A program made the translations under genes and the position numbers. Shown here piece by piece: positions 1-11,680 of a stretch of 64,000 nt of DNA (position 1 is the first letter of the stretch; every line of letters starts with the position of its first letter). The notes below the pieces were generated by a model. That model searched no databases. It was not told the origin of the DNA and saw only the letters and a program-made list of their open reading frames with translations. This DNA comes from Armillaria gallica (Eukaryota; Basidiomycota; Agaricomycetes; Agaricales; Physalacriaceae): NCBI GenBank assembly GCA_037576215.1, contig JBANDB010000002.1, forward strand, positions 7,192,001-7,256,000. Reading direction: 5' to 3'.

Positions 1-2520
1 GCTAGCATGACTACAACGTTTGTACACCAGGCGTGGAATATGGGCGAGGGCATCAAGCACGCGCGATGGATGATACATTTTCACCATTCTCCCTCATTCA
101 AACCGAAGACGACGAATCCAAGGACCTTGTTATGGGCCCCTGAGCCGTGTGTCGCCATTCGGAAAGTGGCGTGTCCCCGCCACGGAGGGAAGGATCTGTT
201 TGTCGAACTCGACGATGATGGGAAGAGCGTAGTGTGGGCTCGGAGAGGCGGCAGAGAGACCGAGAGACCGGGAGATATGTCATCCTCTCCATGAAGACAG
301 CGCACCGTCGGGAGGTAGGATGTGCTGGGAATGGTACGGCTCTCCGATTTCTTGCATTTATTGGCACTCACGTCTCTGTAGCTCGACCTTACCCTCACAA
401 TTCTTTCCTTCGCGTGAAGTACCAAGTCTTGGCCGCCAATGGCACGTCGAGGGCAGAGAAGGTTTGTGCGCGGGGATGGTAGGTGCCTTCTGTTAGTCCA
501 CATAGCCCGATCTCACTCTTGATTGAAGCATACACTCGAAGATCATATCAAGCCCTTCCAAACACAAACACGCCGTCGTTTGGGATGCCGCGTGAAGACT
601 ACAGATTCGCGTCTGGATGGTGTCGTAGTCTGCAATATTCCGTCCACTATATTTGGCGGAAAGCGACAAACTCGCCCAGAGACATGGCTACGCGAACATG
701 GTGACGCGTGCTGCTAGTGCTGTCCTGTTCCACCCTCGCCCTATCCAAAGCAAGGCTTCTCCGAGTCGTACAACCCGCTTATCCCTTTAACATCATTGCC
801 GTCGTGTGCTCATCATTTATGTCGCTGTCTGCTTTTCGGATTCTTGCCTCACATCTCCCCCTTGTCGCTCTCAAAATGACCCGATCTCATCGTCGCTGTG
901 GGCAAGTATACTGGTGAATGACTCATAGGTCTGTCCTCTTTGCGACAATCTCTCATGGTTCGAAAGCTTACTCGTTCTTACTAGCTCTAGCTGCGAAGAT
1001 ACCTCTTGATGATGGAGCTTAATGCCATCGATACGATGCCGCAATGTAGTTTCCCATGGAGGAATTGTTCCTTCGACAACACCTTGATCGCTAGCCAGAT
1101 GATCGTGGAGAAGAGACATCCTGGCGAATCATCTTCATCTCTCCCACTGCAGGACAAGTCTTCTCCGTTCCGTTCATCGATGAACTCGACAGCATACATC
1201 GAACACTGAGCCGTTCGGATGAGAACCGGACGCAAATGTTCGGCGGCAACCAAGACTAAAGCCACGACGGTAGTTGAGAGTTTGGGCCTGCCTCGTGAAG
1301 GCTACCGTAGCAGAATCAGAATCGGTTTATTGGTCGAATCTTGCCCTCGAAATCGAGCCTGTTACGCTCTCTATCCGACCAAATTCTGCTTTTTTGTCTT
1401 GACGTGTCTACGTCACGACGGGAAACTTCCCATTGATCTCAAGTTCATCTTATGCGCGCGCATATCACGTCGTGGGCTCCGGGGACCGGAGGCGATTTGT
1501 GCAAGCAGTCCAGTCTTGCAAACACGGCGTTCGTGGACAAATGTGCGCACACCATCCTTGTGCAGGGAAACTTATTGACGCTCTGCTATCAGATATCAAG
1601 ACAGATGTGCTAGCACTTTTGCGAGTCGGCAATATGGATGACGCAGATAGAGATCTCGACGAGAGATGATGTTGACCGGAATACAATGGACATCGATGCG
1701 GCAGCGGCGTCGCGTACAATAGGTAATCCCTCCTTTTGACTGGTGCATAAACATCGACTGATAACTATTAGAACCGATGTGGCCAGATTTTGATGGCGAA
1801 ACCCCTCAACGAGCATATAAGGAGCCGTATTCATCAGCCCATCCTTCACAAGACCCCTCGGTAGTGTCTTCCCCACCGGTCCCAGGGTCGCCGCCACGAA
1901 CGGTAGCAGCATCTATGTCTGTCGATGACATTGACCCACCAAAAGAATAAACTACAGCCGAGCCTCTTGATAGACCGTTATCGCTAGGTTCATGCTGCGG
2001 AGACCACATCGGTACAAGGGGCAGAGTGCTTTGGGTCTATCTGGTATGAATGTCTCCGCATATAAGACGTACGTTGCTTTCATTGAATTCGCGATCTACT
2101 CCGATTATATGCTAGTTGGAAGAATAGTCGTACCCTCGCGAACTCTCTTTTGCGTCTCCCAAACCTAGTGGATGTGTATTCTCCTAATTTGATGTGTCGC
2201 TTCGCTGTGAAGGTGAGCGATTATATGTACAAGCTTATTTTTTCTGATTTTCCTACCAGGCTGGGCGTTCGTTCGACGCCGCGTAACATCATCGGCGAAG
2301 CTCCAGTGGCTGGTACGTTCGTGTTAGCCTCACGGCTTGGTTCTATAATGAACCTGTTTAGGTACTCCGATTTGTTGGTCGACCACATCGCAGACCCCCC
2401 TACATACCTCAACGGAAAACGGCGGAGGTCGGGCGTGGTGATTGTCCTCGTAGAATGGAGGTCATGTTTTTGGCAAGGTTCCCGCCTCCTCATTCTTTTA
2501 TTGCGACATTTTCACGTGTA
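1..2520 (+). pseudogene. Degenerate BTB-like gene cassette, copy A (longest copy)
   Basis: This is a decayed multi-exon gene with no usable long reading frame. Its segments recur in the same order elsewhere in the window. Roughly, S1 is 1-520, S2 525-900, S3 900-1240, S4 1280-1750, S5 1760-2020 and S6 2190-2520. S4 encodes DGKLPIDLKFILCARISRRG near 1418-1480, which resembles the BTB-like stretch DGEFPVDVKFMLFSRKYG of the intact gene at 22653-24585. S5 carries the short acidic motif SMSVDDIDPP near 1915-1945. S6 has a remnant like SPKxMYxxAVKV followed by an intron-like GTGAGC...CTACCAG. The BTB assignment rests on these weak resemblances and is tentative. Stops and frameshifts occur throughout, so no functional product is expected. 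Confidence 0.5.
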
Positions 2521-2559
2521 GCGTACCAACTTTAGCTTTCATTATAATTAACGTACAAT

Positions 2560-3960
2560 TATCAAAAATGAATGTCTTGTATCCCCAGTCGGTGATGTAA
2601 ATTAAAAGGATTAGAACCGATGCCCGAGCTACTTTGAGTCTGATATCTCAGGTTGCGATGTCGACTGAAGCTTTTTGGACGGCCCTTGCGCGGCAAAGGG
2701 GGTTTGCGGAGGTACACTTGTCGCGAGCGTCTCGCGCTGGTAGTACTCGTGAAGTCAACAGCGAGTCGTGGGTCAAAGCACAGTTTTGCGAAAAAGTGCG
2801 GTGACGTCGACGTCAAGGCCTATGCAGCAATCTGTTAGCTCACGATTCAGAAAAGGTCTATCAAAATATCTACCTCAAGCACAGGCCTCCGCTGTCGCAT
2901 CCGCCATGACCCTGGGACTCGGAAGGTAAGGAAAAGAATTACAGAATAATGTAGAGCAACCTACCAGAGATAGACTTGAACTTCATGGTAAGAGACGACT
3001 GCTAAAGTCATGAAAAAGCAAATGCCAGCACTCATGTTAAAAAAAGGCAGTTCAAGTCAAAAAAGAAAGCGAGACTGGCCATCGCCAGCGACAAGAAGAT
3101 GATGACGAGCTCTCGTCAACACTGAACGCGTCGAAAACGAGCGGAGCCGGACAAAATCCGGCCGTGATAATGATCCCGATTCTGAGCACACCCTCGACAT
3201 TCGTGCTGAGTGCGCGCGAGGGAGAATGGGTGCCGAGTGGCGAAGATTTTAGAGATGGCCTGCATTTATGTTTCAAGATCAATATGTCGGGAGGAATGGA
3301 GGAATCAAAAGACTCACTGTTAAGAATCAGAGTATTTCGAGTAATACACGAGGTAATGAATACTCGAGTAAAACCCAATTTGTGAGCGAAGATGTCCGAG
3401 AGCGAGTTCCAACCACCAAGAGGGATCCGATATGGGTGCTACCAAGCGCTAGGCGTAGTTAGCGAGTTTGTCAGCAAGCGCTAGGCGTAACTGACGAGGT
3501 TTCCAACAAGCGCTAGGCGTAGTTGGAAGGCAAACGGAACGGCAAGCGCTAGGCGTAACCGATCAGAAATGCTTAGATCACACAGTTAAGTGGACGTTGA
3601 AGAGTAGTAAAATTAGCTTAAGATATACAATAGTACAGACTGTGATTATATACTAGAGGTTTCGAGTCATTATTGTTCTACAATGTTCTACTGTATTCTG
3701 GTGTCTGTAGGAAAAATATAGAAAGTAAGAGAAGATACGAGCGAGTCACCTTTGAGACCGAGAAGCCCGAGTACAGGCATATGTTGACTCATGGGCCGAG
3801 TCAGCAGGTACCTGATATCCATAACACTCACCTTGACAAATAGCGGATGCATGATAAACATCCCGTGCGTACGTGACAGCCCTAATCCAATTCGGACCCA
3901 CCCAGTGGCACCGCTATCCCTCTCGACCTGCAAAATCCATCCTTTCCAATCCTCAGCGGG
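2560..3960 (-). pseudogene. Unrecognised 'gene X', copy A (interrupted)
   Basis: Read on the minus strand, this block matches 36640-37790 on the plus strand piece by piece. Shared parts are a KGWIL...GW segment (about 3960-3840), a CATAAATGCAG intron end (about 3255-3320), a VLRIGIIITAG hydrophobic stretch (about 3190-3160) and a VQVYLW segment followed by a GTAGGT...CCCAG intron (about 2990-2915). The opposite strand at 2655-2800 also holds a frame (EAFWTALARQRGFAEVHLSR) that is conserved in the second copy, so the coding strand of that part is uncertain. About 400 bp of unrelated repeat sequence separates the first exon from its intron donor. I do not recognise the family. The hydrophobic runs suggest membrane segments. 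Confidence 0.35.
3443..3557. repeat. Four copies of a 15-bp motif inside an inserted repeat
   Basis: The motif CAAGCGCTAGGCGTA starts at 3443, 3475, 3507 and 3543, giving spacings of 32, 32 and 36 bp. It contains the near-palindrome GCGCTAGGC. The surrounding 3325-3725 is absent from the second copy of gene X, so it looks like an insertion, perhaps an LTR or a MITE. I could not fix its ends or find a target-site duplication. Confidence 0.7.
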
Positions 3961-4029
3961 TTCCCGACCTCAATTGCAACGGCGGACTCTTGTTAATTTG
4001 AATAAGTGACGCCGAGGAAGGCAAAGGAC

Positions 4030-4330
4030 GTGGAGGTGACGAGATGACTCGAACTCGGAGATGGTCGTCGTCGATGGTGAATCTGCCCTCGAATGGACTT
4101 GCACTCGGTGTTTCTGACGTCGAACGAGGCGGATTTTATCTCCTCAAGAGCGCCGGTGGTACTAGTGAAGTCGGCAGCGAATCGTTGATCAAGGGTAACA
4201 TTATCGTTCTCCTGAGAATTGGAGACTCGACGACGATGGCGACCATCCGGCTGAGTCGTTCCTCATTTTGGCAGCACTACCCTCTTTGTTCCATCCTCTT
4301 CTCCACCGGCGCTAGAAATAAATGAACACG
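4030..4330 (-). pseudogene. Tail fragment of the PHD+SET gene family
   Basis: On the minus strand this short stretch keeps parts of the disordered C-terminal region of the SET-type gene at 25192-27509, and it is closest to the fragment at 35980-36590. Frames are broken and no domain survives. It lies just upstream of the NACHT gene, as the second fragment lies next to the second C2/NACHT 5' end. Confidence 0.45.
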
Positions 4331-4640
4331 GGCATGGACCCAAGATCATTATAACGTACCTCGCTCGTCTTCCCCCCGGTTTAACCGACCAGATGAGGAG
4401 CCGTGCTGCGTCGAGTCGCTGCGAGTAGCCATCGGACGTGGCTTAGTGAAGTCCAAGTCGGCCAAGTCGGTGTTGGTGTCAGGAATAGGCTTTCCCACGG
4501 TATTTGTGCGGCTTCATAATAGCCGATCTATTAAGTCCATACTTTCGCAGCATCATTTTCTCACCAACTTGGGCTTAGCAATGATCGAATCGTCATTGCT
4601 AGGCTTTTCCCTCGTTCCACCATGTCTGCGGTAATTAGCA
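4330..4640. other. Intergenic region upstream of the NACHT gene
   Basis: No gene or clear promoter element was recognised. It presumably contains the 5' flank of the NACHT gene, whose candidate start codons are at 4622 and 4652. Confidence 0.4.
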
Positions 4641-7600
4641 CCAAGAAAACCATGGCCAACAAAGGAAGGTCAGCCTCGCTTTCATTATTTCTTCCTTTAT
4701 ATCCGCGCTCATACGATCGCGTAGTACTAGTAGTCACCAGGTGCTTTTGATCCGTGGTTCGTGGCATGTACATCCAAATATCTGGTCTAGAATTAATACG
4801 CTGTACAGAAGTTGAAATCGTCAAGATCGATCCTACAAAAAAGTCGAGGTTTCGCGTGAAAATCACTGCTGGCAACGAGAAGCCAACAGAAACAGAAGAA
4901 TTCATAATCGATAGAGTAGGTGTCACCCCAAAGTGGGCGATAACGAAGAGCCTGTAAGTCGTATGTGTACCCATATCGTCTCAGTGGTCTCACGATCGCG
5001 GCAGTGGCCTCGACCCGCTAACCAAAATCTTATGGGAGCTTCACGGACGTCGGTGGCCGGTCTCGCATTTCAAGGTCGTTGGCAGCGTCGAGAAAACACT
5101 TGGAGAGCTATTTGTGTTGTTCGAAGGGAACAATACGAGTACGTGCAGCATCTCTTTATTCTAATAAATGCTGATTGTTTCTGCAGGCGCTGATATACAT
5201 CTATTCAGCGGATCTTCCGATGTCGCAGTCCTCAAAATATCCGGCCAGTTGGATACCCCCAAGAATGTCATGACCCATCTCATCCCGAGCGTCAAGAAAC
5301 CCTCAGAGAGCTCCGGGCTGCTAGATAGTGAAACTCTGCAGAAAGTATTTGAGATTGTGAAGCAGATGATCGATACTCTTGCGGAGGTAGGCGATATTCG
5401 CAAGCCAATCTATATTACTTGACGAGCCTCTTCCCAAGGTGCACCCCGCGGCTACTATCGCTTGGGGATTTCTGTCTATTGGATTTGAGGTGGGTTGTCA
5501 ATGGTTTTCCCAGTGCACGTGCGTCTTCACATCATAGATGCAGGTAGTAAAGAAACAGCACGATATGAAAGACGCAATATGTGAACTTTACAAGGACATG
5601 ATATCAGTGTACGAAGCGTTCAGCAAGGATGATATTTTACAGCAGCGTGATCGGTTACAGGGAATCTATAACTCCTTGTTCAAGCAGACCATCGAGTGCG
5701 CCATGTTTATTGAAGGCTATGCAAAGAAGAGCGGGATAGGTATGCATTTGAGTCTTAATCATCTTATGATATCTCACAACATTCCCAGGGCACCTTGTTA
5801 CGATGGACATATCGGAAAAAGCTGAAAAACAGCGTCAGGCTTTCATCGATCTGAAGAGCCGGCTGAGTATGGGATATGCAGAGGAAGCAGTCATTGTCAC
5901 TCTTGGTGTCCAGGAAAGTGTGAATGTTATGCGTACGCTGTTTCTCAGCCGCAATCCGTTGTAAACACTGACCGTTGAGGCCTCTAGTCATGAGAGATCG
6001 GCTACGAGATCTCCAACCGCTTCAAGAGCTCGGTCCAAAATCTAAATGTATGCAAGGAACACGTGTGGCGACAATCAACACCATGGTGTCATGGATAGCC
6101 CAGTGTGACGGCAAGACGATGTGGTGCAAAGGATTGGCAGGGACGGGAAAGAGTTCCCTGATGGGCACTCTCCATGATTTACTTACGGCGGATATCGGGG
6201 GACGCAGTCGGCTTGCAGCATTTGTTCGCTATGACCGCTTCGAGCATTCGAATGCCAACAAGTTAATCACCAGCATCGCGTATGCCTTGGGAACATTCGA
6301 TGTGCACATCGGAATGACTATCTCTAAAGTTATCGAGGCATCACGAACGGTGATGACCATGTTAGACCTGAAGGCGCAGTTTCGGCTTCTACTTCGTGGT
6401 CCGCTTCAACGTGTCCCTGATCTTGTTGATGAAGGTCCCCTGGTAGTCATCATTGATGGACTGGATGAATGTAACCCATCCAGTGAATTATTGGCTGTGC
6501 TAGCTGAAGGATTTGGTCCGAAACTTCCATTCATGCGCCTCATTGTTTCCAGCCGACCGGTTCATCACATAACTATGGCATTCGAGGGACAAGACTGCGT
6601 ATACCCACTCCATTTGGATATTTCCTCGGAGAATGTCAACCATGATATTCAGTTCTACTTGGAGCGACAGTTTGGCACTATACGTGATGTTGCATTTCAG
6701 AAGAAGTGTAAAGAACTGGATGCTGTCAATGAACTTGCTGCACGTGCGAGTGGTTTATTCATTTGGGCAGCGACTGTTGCAAAATTTGTCTGTGCATTTC
6801 CGGTGATATCTAGGCTGCAAGCACTCCTAGCCATGGAAATCCCTAGAGATGCCACTGAGGCTCTGACAACCCTATACCGCACTGCTCTGGATACTCTCGT
6901 TTCTGAACCAGGTGTCAATGCAGATATTAAGAAGTATGTGCGAACCGTTCTAGGTGCTATGTTGGTGACCCAGACACCTCCGGGGATGACAGAGGATGTC
7001 CTTGATAGTCTAGTCCTACTAGATGAAGGCAGCCCTCCTTCACACCACATTGTGTTGATGCTAGGAAGTGTACTCAGTCCGGAAACTAAAGACTCGCCAA
7101 TCCAACTCATACACAAATCTTTCGATGATTTCTTGCATGACCAGAGTTGATGTGGGGATGAATGGCTCATTGATGTCACTGTGCACCACAAGGCAATAGC
7201 TGAACAGTGTTGGCTTGCATCAAAATCATTTATGGAGACATGGTCTCTCAAAAGTGACATGGACATCGGAGCTGTACCAGCATATATATCCAAATATGCA
7301 TTGTTCGGAGCATTCTGGTATTCTGCTTTTGACAAGAGTGACATAGAACTGTTCACTTCCTTTTTCCACCACTACTTTCATCCATGGCTAGATATTGTTG
7401 TCACGGATGACAACTTTCTCCAATTTGAAATCACTGACACGATCTGTCGACAACATGGGATGACACACATACCATTGGAAGTTGATATCCGTGATTTGGT
7501 CACTATCCACCGAGTTCTTCAATGTTCTGCTGCTTTTTACTCTTGCCTTCACTATTCTGGCAAAGAGAGCTCCCTTGCTGGAAAGGTCACACTTGAGTGT

Positions 7601-8193
7601 ATGAAACTTAAACATACAGGATTGTCCTTGGAGCCTACTGGCAATAACCTGAACATCAATGGTGTAATTTTTGTTGATGCTGATATGGAGACAACATATG
7701 GATTCAAAATTGCCAATACCACATTGGTGCCTCTTTATGTTTCAATGTTCTATTTTGATTCTGGTACTTTGGCCATTAGTATGTAGTCCTGTCAATCTTC
7801 ACTCCTTGCTCCATTGACCAGATCATACCTTTTTTAGAGGCAATCTATCAACCAGGAAGTGAGAAAGGTGTTGATGCCCCCCTCCACCCTGGAGAATCAT
7901 GGACCATTGGGTATGACACCAAGCAAGTGAAGGCCATTCCATGGACACCATGGTATTTTTCTGTACGAGATGGACAAGATGTTGTTGTTGGCTTCTTGAA
8001 GCTTTTCCTCTCAACAGAATATCTAGACTTGTCAGCCATCATCCAAGAATCACTTTTTGTAAGCCGTGGCCAGAGTGTTCCACCTTCAATGGGGGAGATA
8101 CCTTCCTCATGTCATGCAATGTGTGTTCCACTTGTTGCGAAATGGGTAGAGGGTGCGTCACGAGCCCTCAGAGGCAGGTCACTCAGGTTCTGA
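4622..8193 (+). CDS. NACHT-domain STAND NTPase with C2-like N-terminus (fungal NLR-like), one in-frame TGA
   Basis: This is a multi-exon gene of about 1,000 residues. Exons inferred from frame and splice sites are a short first exon (about 4622/4652-4668), about 4765-4953, 5005-5138, 5187-5386, 5439-5489, 5538-5739, 5789-5932, 5988-7778 and 7838-8193. The second exon encodes a C2-like segment (IQISGLELIRCTEVEIVKID). The NACHT core has the P-loop KGLAGTGKSS (about 6128-6157) and Walker B VVIIDGLDEC (about 6444-6473). Fungal STAND NTPases of this type act as signal-sensing oligomerising switches in incompatibility or defence. The frame is interrupted by TGA at 7148 (HDQS*CGDEW), yet stays open for a further 209 codons, then splices at GTATGT (7779) to a conserved end with DVVVGFLKLFLSTEYLDLS. 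No WD40 or ankyrin repeats are visible. The splice phase of the first intron does not fit cleanly, so the start is uncertain. It is either recently inactivated or encodes a shortened NACHT protein. Confidence 0.82.
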
Positions 8194-8440
8194 GTTGCCA
8201 GGGTGGCTAGTATGATTTCCATTTTGTTGATTTGAGATTGCTACCGAGTTCATCCAGTAGTAGTATGTACTGTACCTGGTTTATCCCATAGTCCATTATT
8301 CTTATAAAAGGTCGGCTTCCTTTGATACGATCTCAACCCTTGTCTTCGCTAACCAAAATCCGAACATGCCTCTCTTGAGGACCTGTTTTCCATACTTCGT
8401 TTGCATCCAAGCCTGCAACCATGAAAGTAGTCGAGTCTCG
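8194..8440. other. 3' flank of the NACHT gene
   Basis: No further coding signal was seen. It probably holds the 3' UTR of the NACHT gene. Confidence 0.4.
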
Positions 8441-8950
8441 TCAAGAGTCTACTTTAGCAGAATCTTATTTGATCTATCAGTCGAACCTCACCCTCGAAAA
8501 ATAGAGGTTACGCTCCCCTTTCAACAAATTTAGCTCTTACATCTTGGCCAAAGCTATAACGTCCGCCCTACATCACGACGGAAAGAGGTCTCAAGTTCAT
8601 CGTATGTACACGCAGGGTACCCCATGGACACATCGGTTATCCAAAGGCGATTTTTGCGAGCAGTGCACTCCTGGAGAGGTACATACGCGCCGTTTGTAGA
8701 TAAATGTACACGCATCATTCTTGTGAAGGGAAGACTGCTGATACTTGCTACATTGACGCAGGTGTAAAAACGTTAACCTCGATTTAGGTGACTGCGAGTC
8801 GGCGATATGGGATGATGACACGGATGGTGAATTTGATGAGGACGATAGCAATCAGGATACGATGGACGTTGACGCTACACTGGCGCCGCCTATGACAGAT
8901 AAATCCACCATAAATCCACCTCTTGCCTGGTGCATAATTACCAGAGGAGT
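8440..8950 (+). pseudogene. BTB-like cassette fragment (S4 segment)
   Basis: This isolated copy of the S4 part of the cassette carries 'tcacgacggaaag..tcaagttcatc' and the acidic tail 'gactgcgagtcggcgatatggga', followed by an 'acgatggacgttgacgct' remnant. All frames are broken. It lies directly downstream of the NACHT gene in the same orientation. Confidence 0.45.
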
Positions 8951-8989
8951 AAGCTGAACATCGACATATCAAAGTGTCCGTGAAACAGG

Positions 8990-9630
8990 AAATCATCGTT
9001 CCAAATATCTGCCAGTTCCAAAGTTAGGACCGAGCTGACTTCCCATGTACGAAGGATCTATCATCTCATTGACCATCGCCTCAGAGGAAAATGGAAAAGA
9101 GGGCAAGGAAACCACTCGTCGAGGACGTTCGGTGGGGAAAAGATACTGCACATTTGGGAGTTGACTTCCTAGACAGCGGCGCGGGCCATTGAGGCCGTCA
9201 CTCCGAGGTAGCTGCATCCTTCCCGGGCATAACGATGGATCCGGGGAAGCCGCACCAGTCATCGTCGAAGACGACCAGAAAGCTGCTTGTCTATCCAACC
9301 CCCTCCGCAATGATATCTTCGTTCGTCTGCGCAACTGCCCTCCCACACATTCTTCTCTTTTCCAGTATGATGTCTCCCTCTCTTTCTGCACATGCTGTAA
9401 TGCCGCTCTCTACCTCTCATCCGCATACATGCTGTGTTCTCCCCGCACGTATATGGATCCCGACTGCACACCCGCGTAGACTACAACCAACCTTGTTAGT
9501 ATCAAGATCCTCGGAAAGATAAGACGATTACCTTTCTATTCAGTGCCACCTTGGCTGGTGTACATCGTGTAAACTATAGACCGTCAGACTTGTATTCGTA
9601 CGGTATAATGATTATCTTTACCTTTGATGA
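8990..9630. other. No recognisable gene
   Basis: Short overlapping frames occur on both strands, but none shows a known motif, a repeat elsewhere in the window or convincing splice sites. Confidence 0.35.
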
Positions 9631-9639
9631 TTAACCCTC

Positions 9640-10470
9640 GCTTGAAGTCCGTCTCAAGATGAACGGCAACACCTTGCGGGATGTGCAGAGGGTATAGACC
9701 TGAACGAAAAGACTAGCAAATCCTAGCATGACATGGAGAAGGTGGTTCAACCAGAGAAGGGCGAGTACTGGCCATCGCTGACTACAGCAGCAAAAACTAA
9801 ACACGGAGAACAAGATGCTCTCGCTAACATCGAGCGCACCGAGCCAGGGAGTGCCCAACTGCGATGACTATCCAGATGCGAAGTACGTGCTCTACGAGTG
9901 CTGGTGAGAGCGCCGGGTGCCAAGGATATCAATGAGACAGGCCTGTCTTGATCGATCGTATTGGAAGGAAGGAAGGAGTTTTTATTAGTCGTAGGTGCTC
10001 CTGAACAGAAACGTAACGACGTCCGTACTACAGGAAGGAATAGCAACGGACTCACCTGGGCAGTGGTAGTTACTAGCATGTGCACCACAGTCATCCGAGA
10101 CCTGAACCCATTCTGGATCTGATTCGACATCCCTCCCAATCCTCGATGAAAGCCTTTTCGCCTATCGTCGCACAAGTTCGAATCCTCAATGCAAAAGGTG
10201 AGCAGATGGGAACGGAGCACGACGGTGTCCCTGGCAATCCTAGCGAGGCAACCTTGAGATCGTACAAGTGGCCGTGTACTGTCTCGGTGGCCACTGGCGA
10301 GCTTGAAGGGGCAAGAGAGACGGCGTTAGAAACAAGGGGAAGGGAAATCATAACCGACTCACCACGCTCGACCCTCGACGAGTACCAAATCCTAGGCTCC
10401 TAGACTCCTGCCAACGCTGTTTTACCTCGTGAAAACACAGAAAAAATAGGCGACGTACCTTGGAAACGGA
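9640..10470 (-). CDS. Unrecognised multi-exon gene candidate 'gene Y'
   Basis: On the minus strand several plausible splice pairs occur, such as GTACGT...CACGAG (about 10460-10430), GTGAGT...CTTCAAG (about 10365-10300) and GTGAGTCC...TTCAG (about 10057-10005). A 157-codon frame at 10220-9747 spans some of them. A diverged duplicate of the 5' part lies at 11265-11440 and keeps the same splice-like boundaries, which argues that the region was once a gene. I recognise no domain. It could be a decayed gene, and exact exons are not given. Confidence 0.25.
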
Positions 10471-10494
10471 GTGCATAGAAGGGCTGTTATGGTA

Positions 10495-10920
10495 ATAGTC
10501 GTTTGAGGCATCCTGCAGTGAATGCGCCCGAGTTTGGCACTATGCGCCGAAAGCAAAAGACGAAGTCTACGGATTCGTGTCTGGAGGGTGGCGTAAGTTT
10601 TCTCTCCCATAATTCTGTGACTCTGGCTAAATCGCATCATCCACCAGTACGGCGTCGCTGCCAGGTACTGTCTGCAAATCCCCAGACGCGCTATCTGGCG
10701 ACCGGCGACGAACGCGCCGACTCCAACCTCACCCTCCCTGTACGACCAAATTACCTTCTTACGTCTTGGCATGGAGTTTCAAAACCTATAACGTCCACTC
10801 TACATCACGACGGGAAACTGCCTACCAATCTCAAGTTCATCATATGCATGCGCATGTCACCTCGTGGACACATTGTTATCCAAAGGCGAGCAAATGCCGT
10901 CCACATCGGCAGTTGAAAAT
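10495..10920 (+). pseudogene. BTB-like cassette fragment (S2 and S4 segments)
   Basis: It joins a piece of S2 (about 10500-10720, 'cggattcgtgtctggagggtggcg') directly to a piece of S4 (about 10740-10900) encoding HHDGKLPTNLKFIICMRMSPRG. S3 is missing. The S4 motif is the best match in the window to the BTB-like core. Frames break on both sides, so it is a non-functional fragment. Confidence 0.5.
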
Positions 10921-11680
10921 GCGCCGTTCCATCTGCAGCGATTGGGAAAGATACCGGAGGAACAGCCTCATGGTGCGCGTAGTAGGAAGCCAATTCCTAA
11001 ACACGCTGTTAATTCGTGCGCTCTCTTCCCATCAAACGTCCTCGTCGCGCGCTTTCCTCGCCTCGCCTTCCTTACCTTTTTCCTGTGAAGAGATTTGGTG
11101 AGTGAGATCCTTCGTAGATGGGAAATCACGGACAAAGGAGTATGTTTGACACAGCTATCTATCATCTACCGCTTTCCAAGTAAAACGAGCTTTGCGCTCG
11201 CATGCTAAATTGCTGCATCATGATCGTATCTTGGCTGCGAGTTTAAACGTTTAAGGGCGAGAGAGGAGGTCAGAAACAAGGAGAAGATAAATTACGACGA
11301 ACTCACCACGCTCGACTGTATACAGTGGTCTTCGACGAGCACCGAATACTGGACTACCGACTATGCATTACCTCGAGAAAACACAGTCAAAATAGGCGGC
11401 GTACCTTGGGAAAAGAGACTTGGACTGCACAAGGAAGCCGTGATGGTACGATGTCCAGGAGACGACATTATTAAAAGAAGGGCGAGTTTATGCGGTTCAT
11501 TCGTTTTATTCTCTTACCTCCCGTCTCTTGCCTTGTTCATACTAGGACGCTTGGTGAGTGTTCGCGTCTTGCGACCCTTGCGAGATGACCGAAATGGTTT
11601 GTTTGGCTCGGTCAAATAAAGCAAAGTCTCTTTTCACCAGTGACCACCATGCTCATATTTTTTATCTCCCTTCTTCGTCC
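10920..11680. other. No recognisable gene apart from a duplicated fragment of gene Y
   Basis: Frames are short and unconvincing. The only structure I can support is the duplicated gene Y fragment at 11265-11440. Confidence 0.35.
11265..11440 (-). repeat. Diverged duplicate of the gene Y 5' region
   Basis: It aligns by eye with 10325-10470, sharing 'gaaaacacag..aaaataggcg.cgtacctt' and 'actcaccacgctcgac'. Orientation is the same. It marks a local tandem duplication about 950 bp apart. Confidence 0.5.

Noticed and set aside
3325..3725. Defined solo LTR in gene X
   Set aside because: The segment looks inserted, but I could not find matching ends or a target-site duplication, so only the tandem motif is annotated.
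4561..4974. 137-codon minus-strand frame
   Set aside because: Reverse shadow of the first exons and intron of the NACHT gene; a similar shadow appears opposite the second copy.
7148..7150. Selenocysteine or programmed readthrough at the in-frame TGA
   Set aside because: Fungi of this group are not known to use selenocysteine, and TGA decay at CpG is common in this window.
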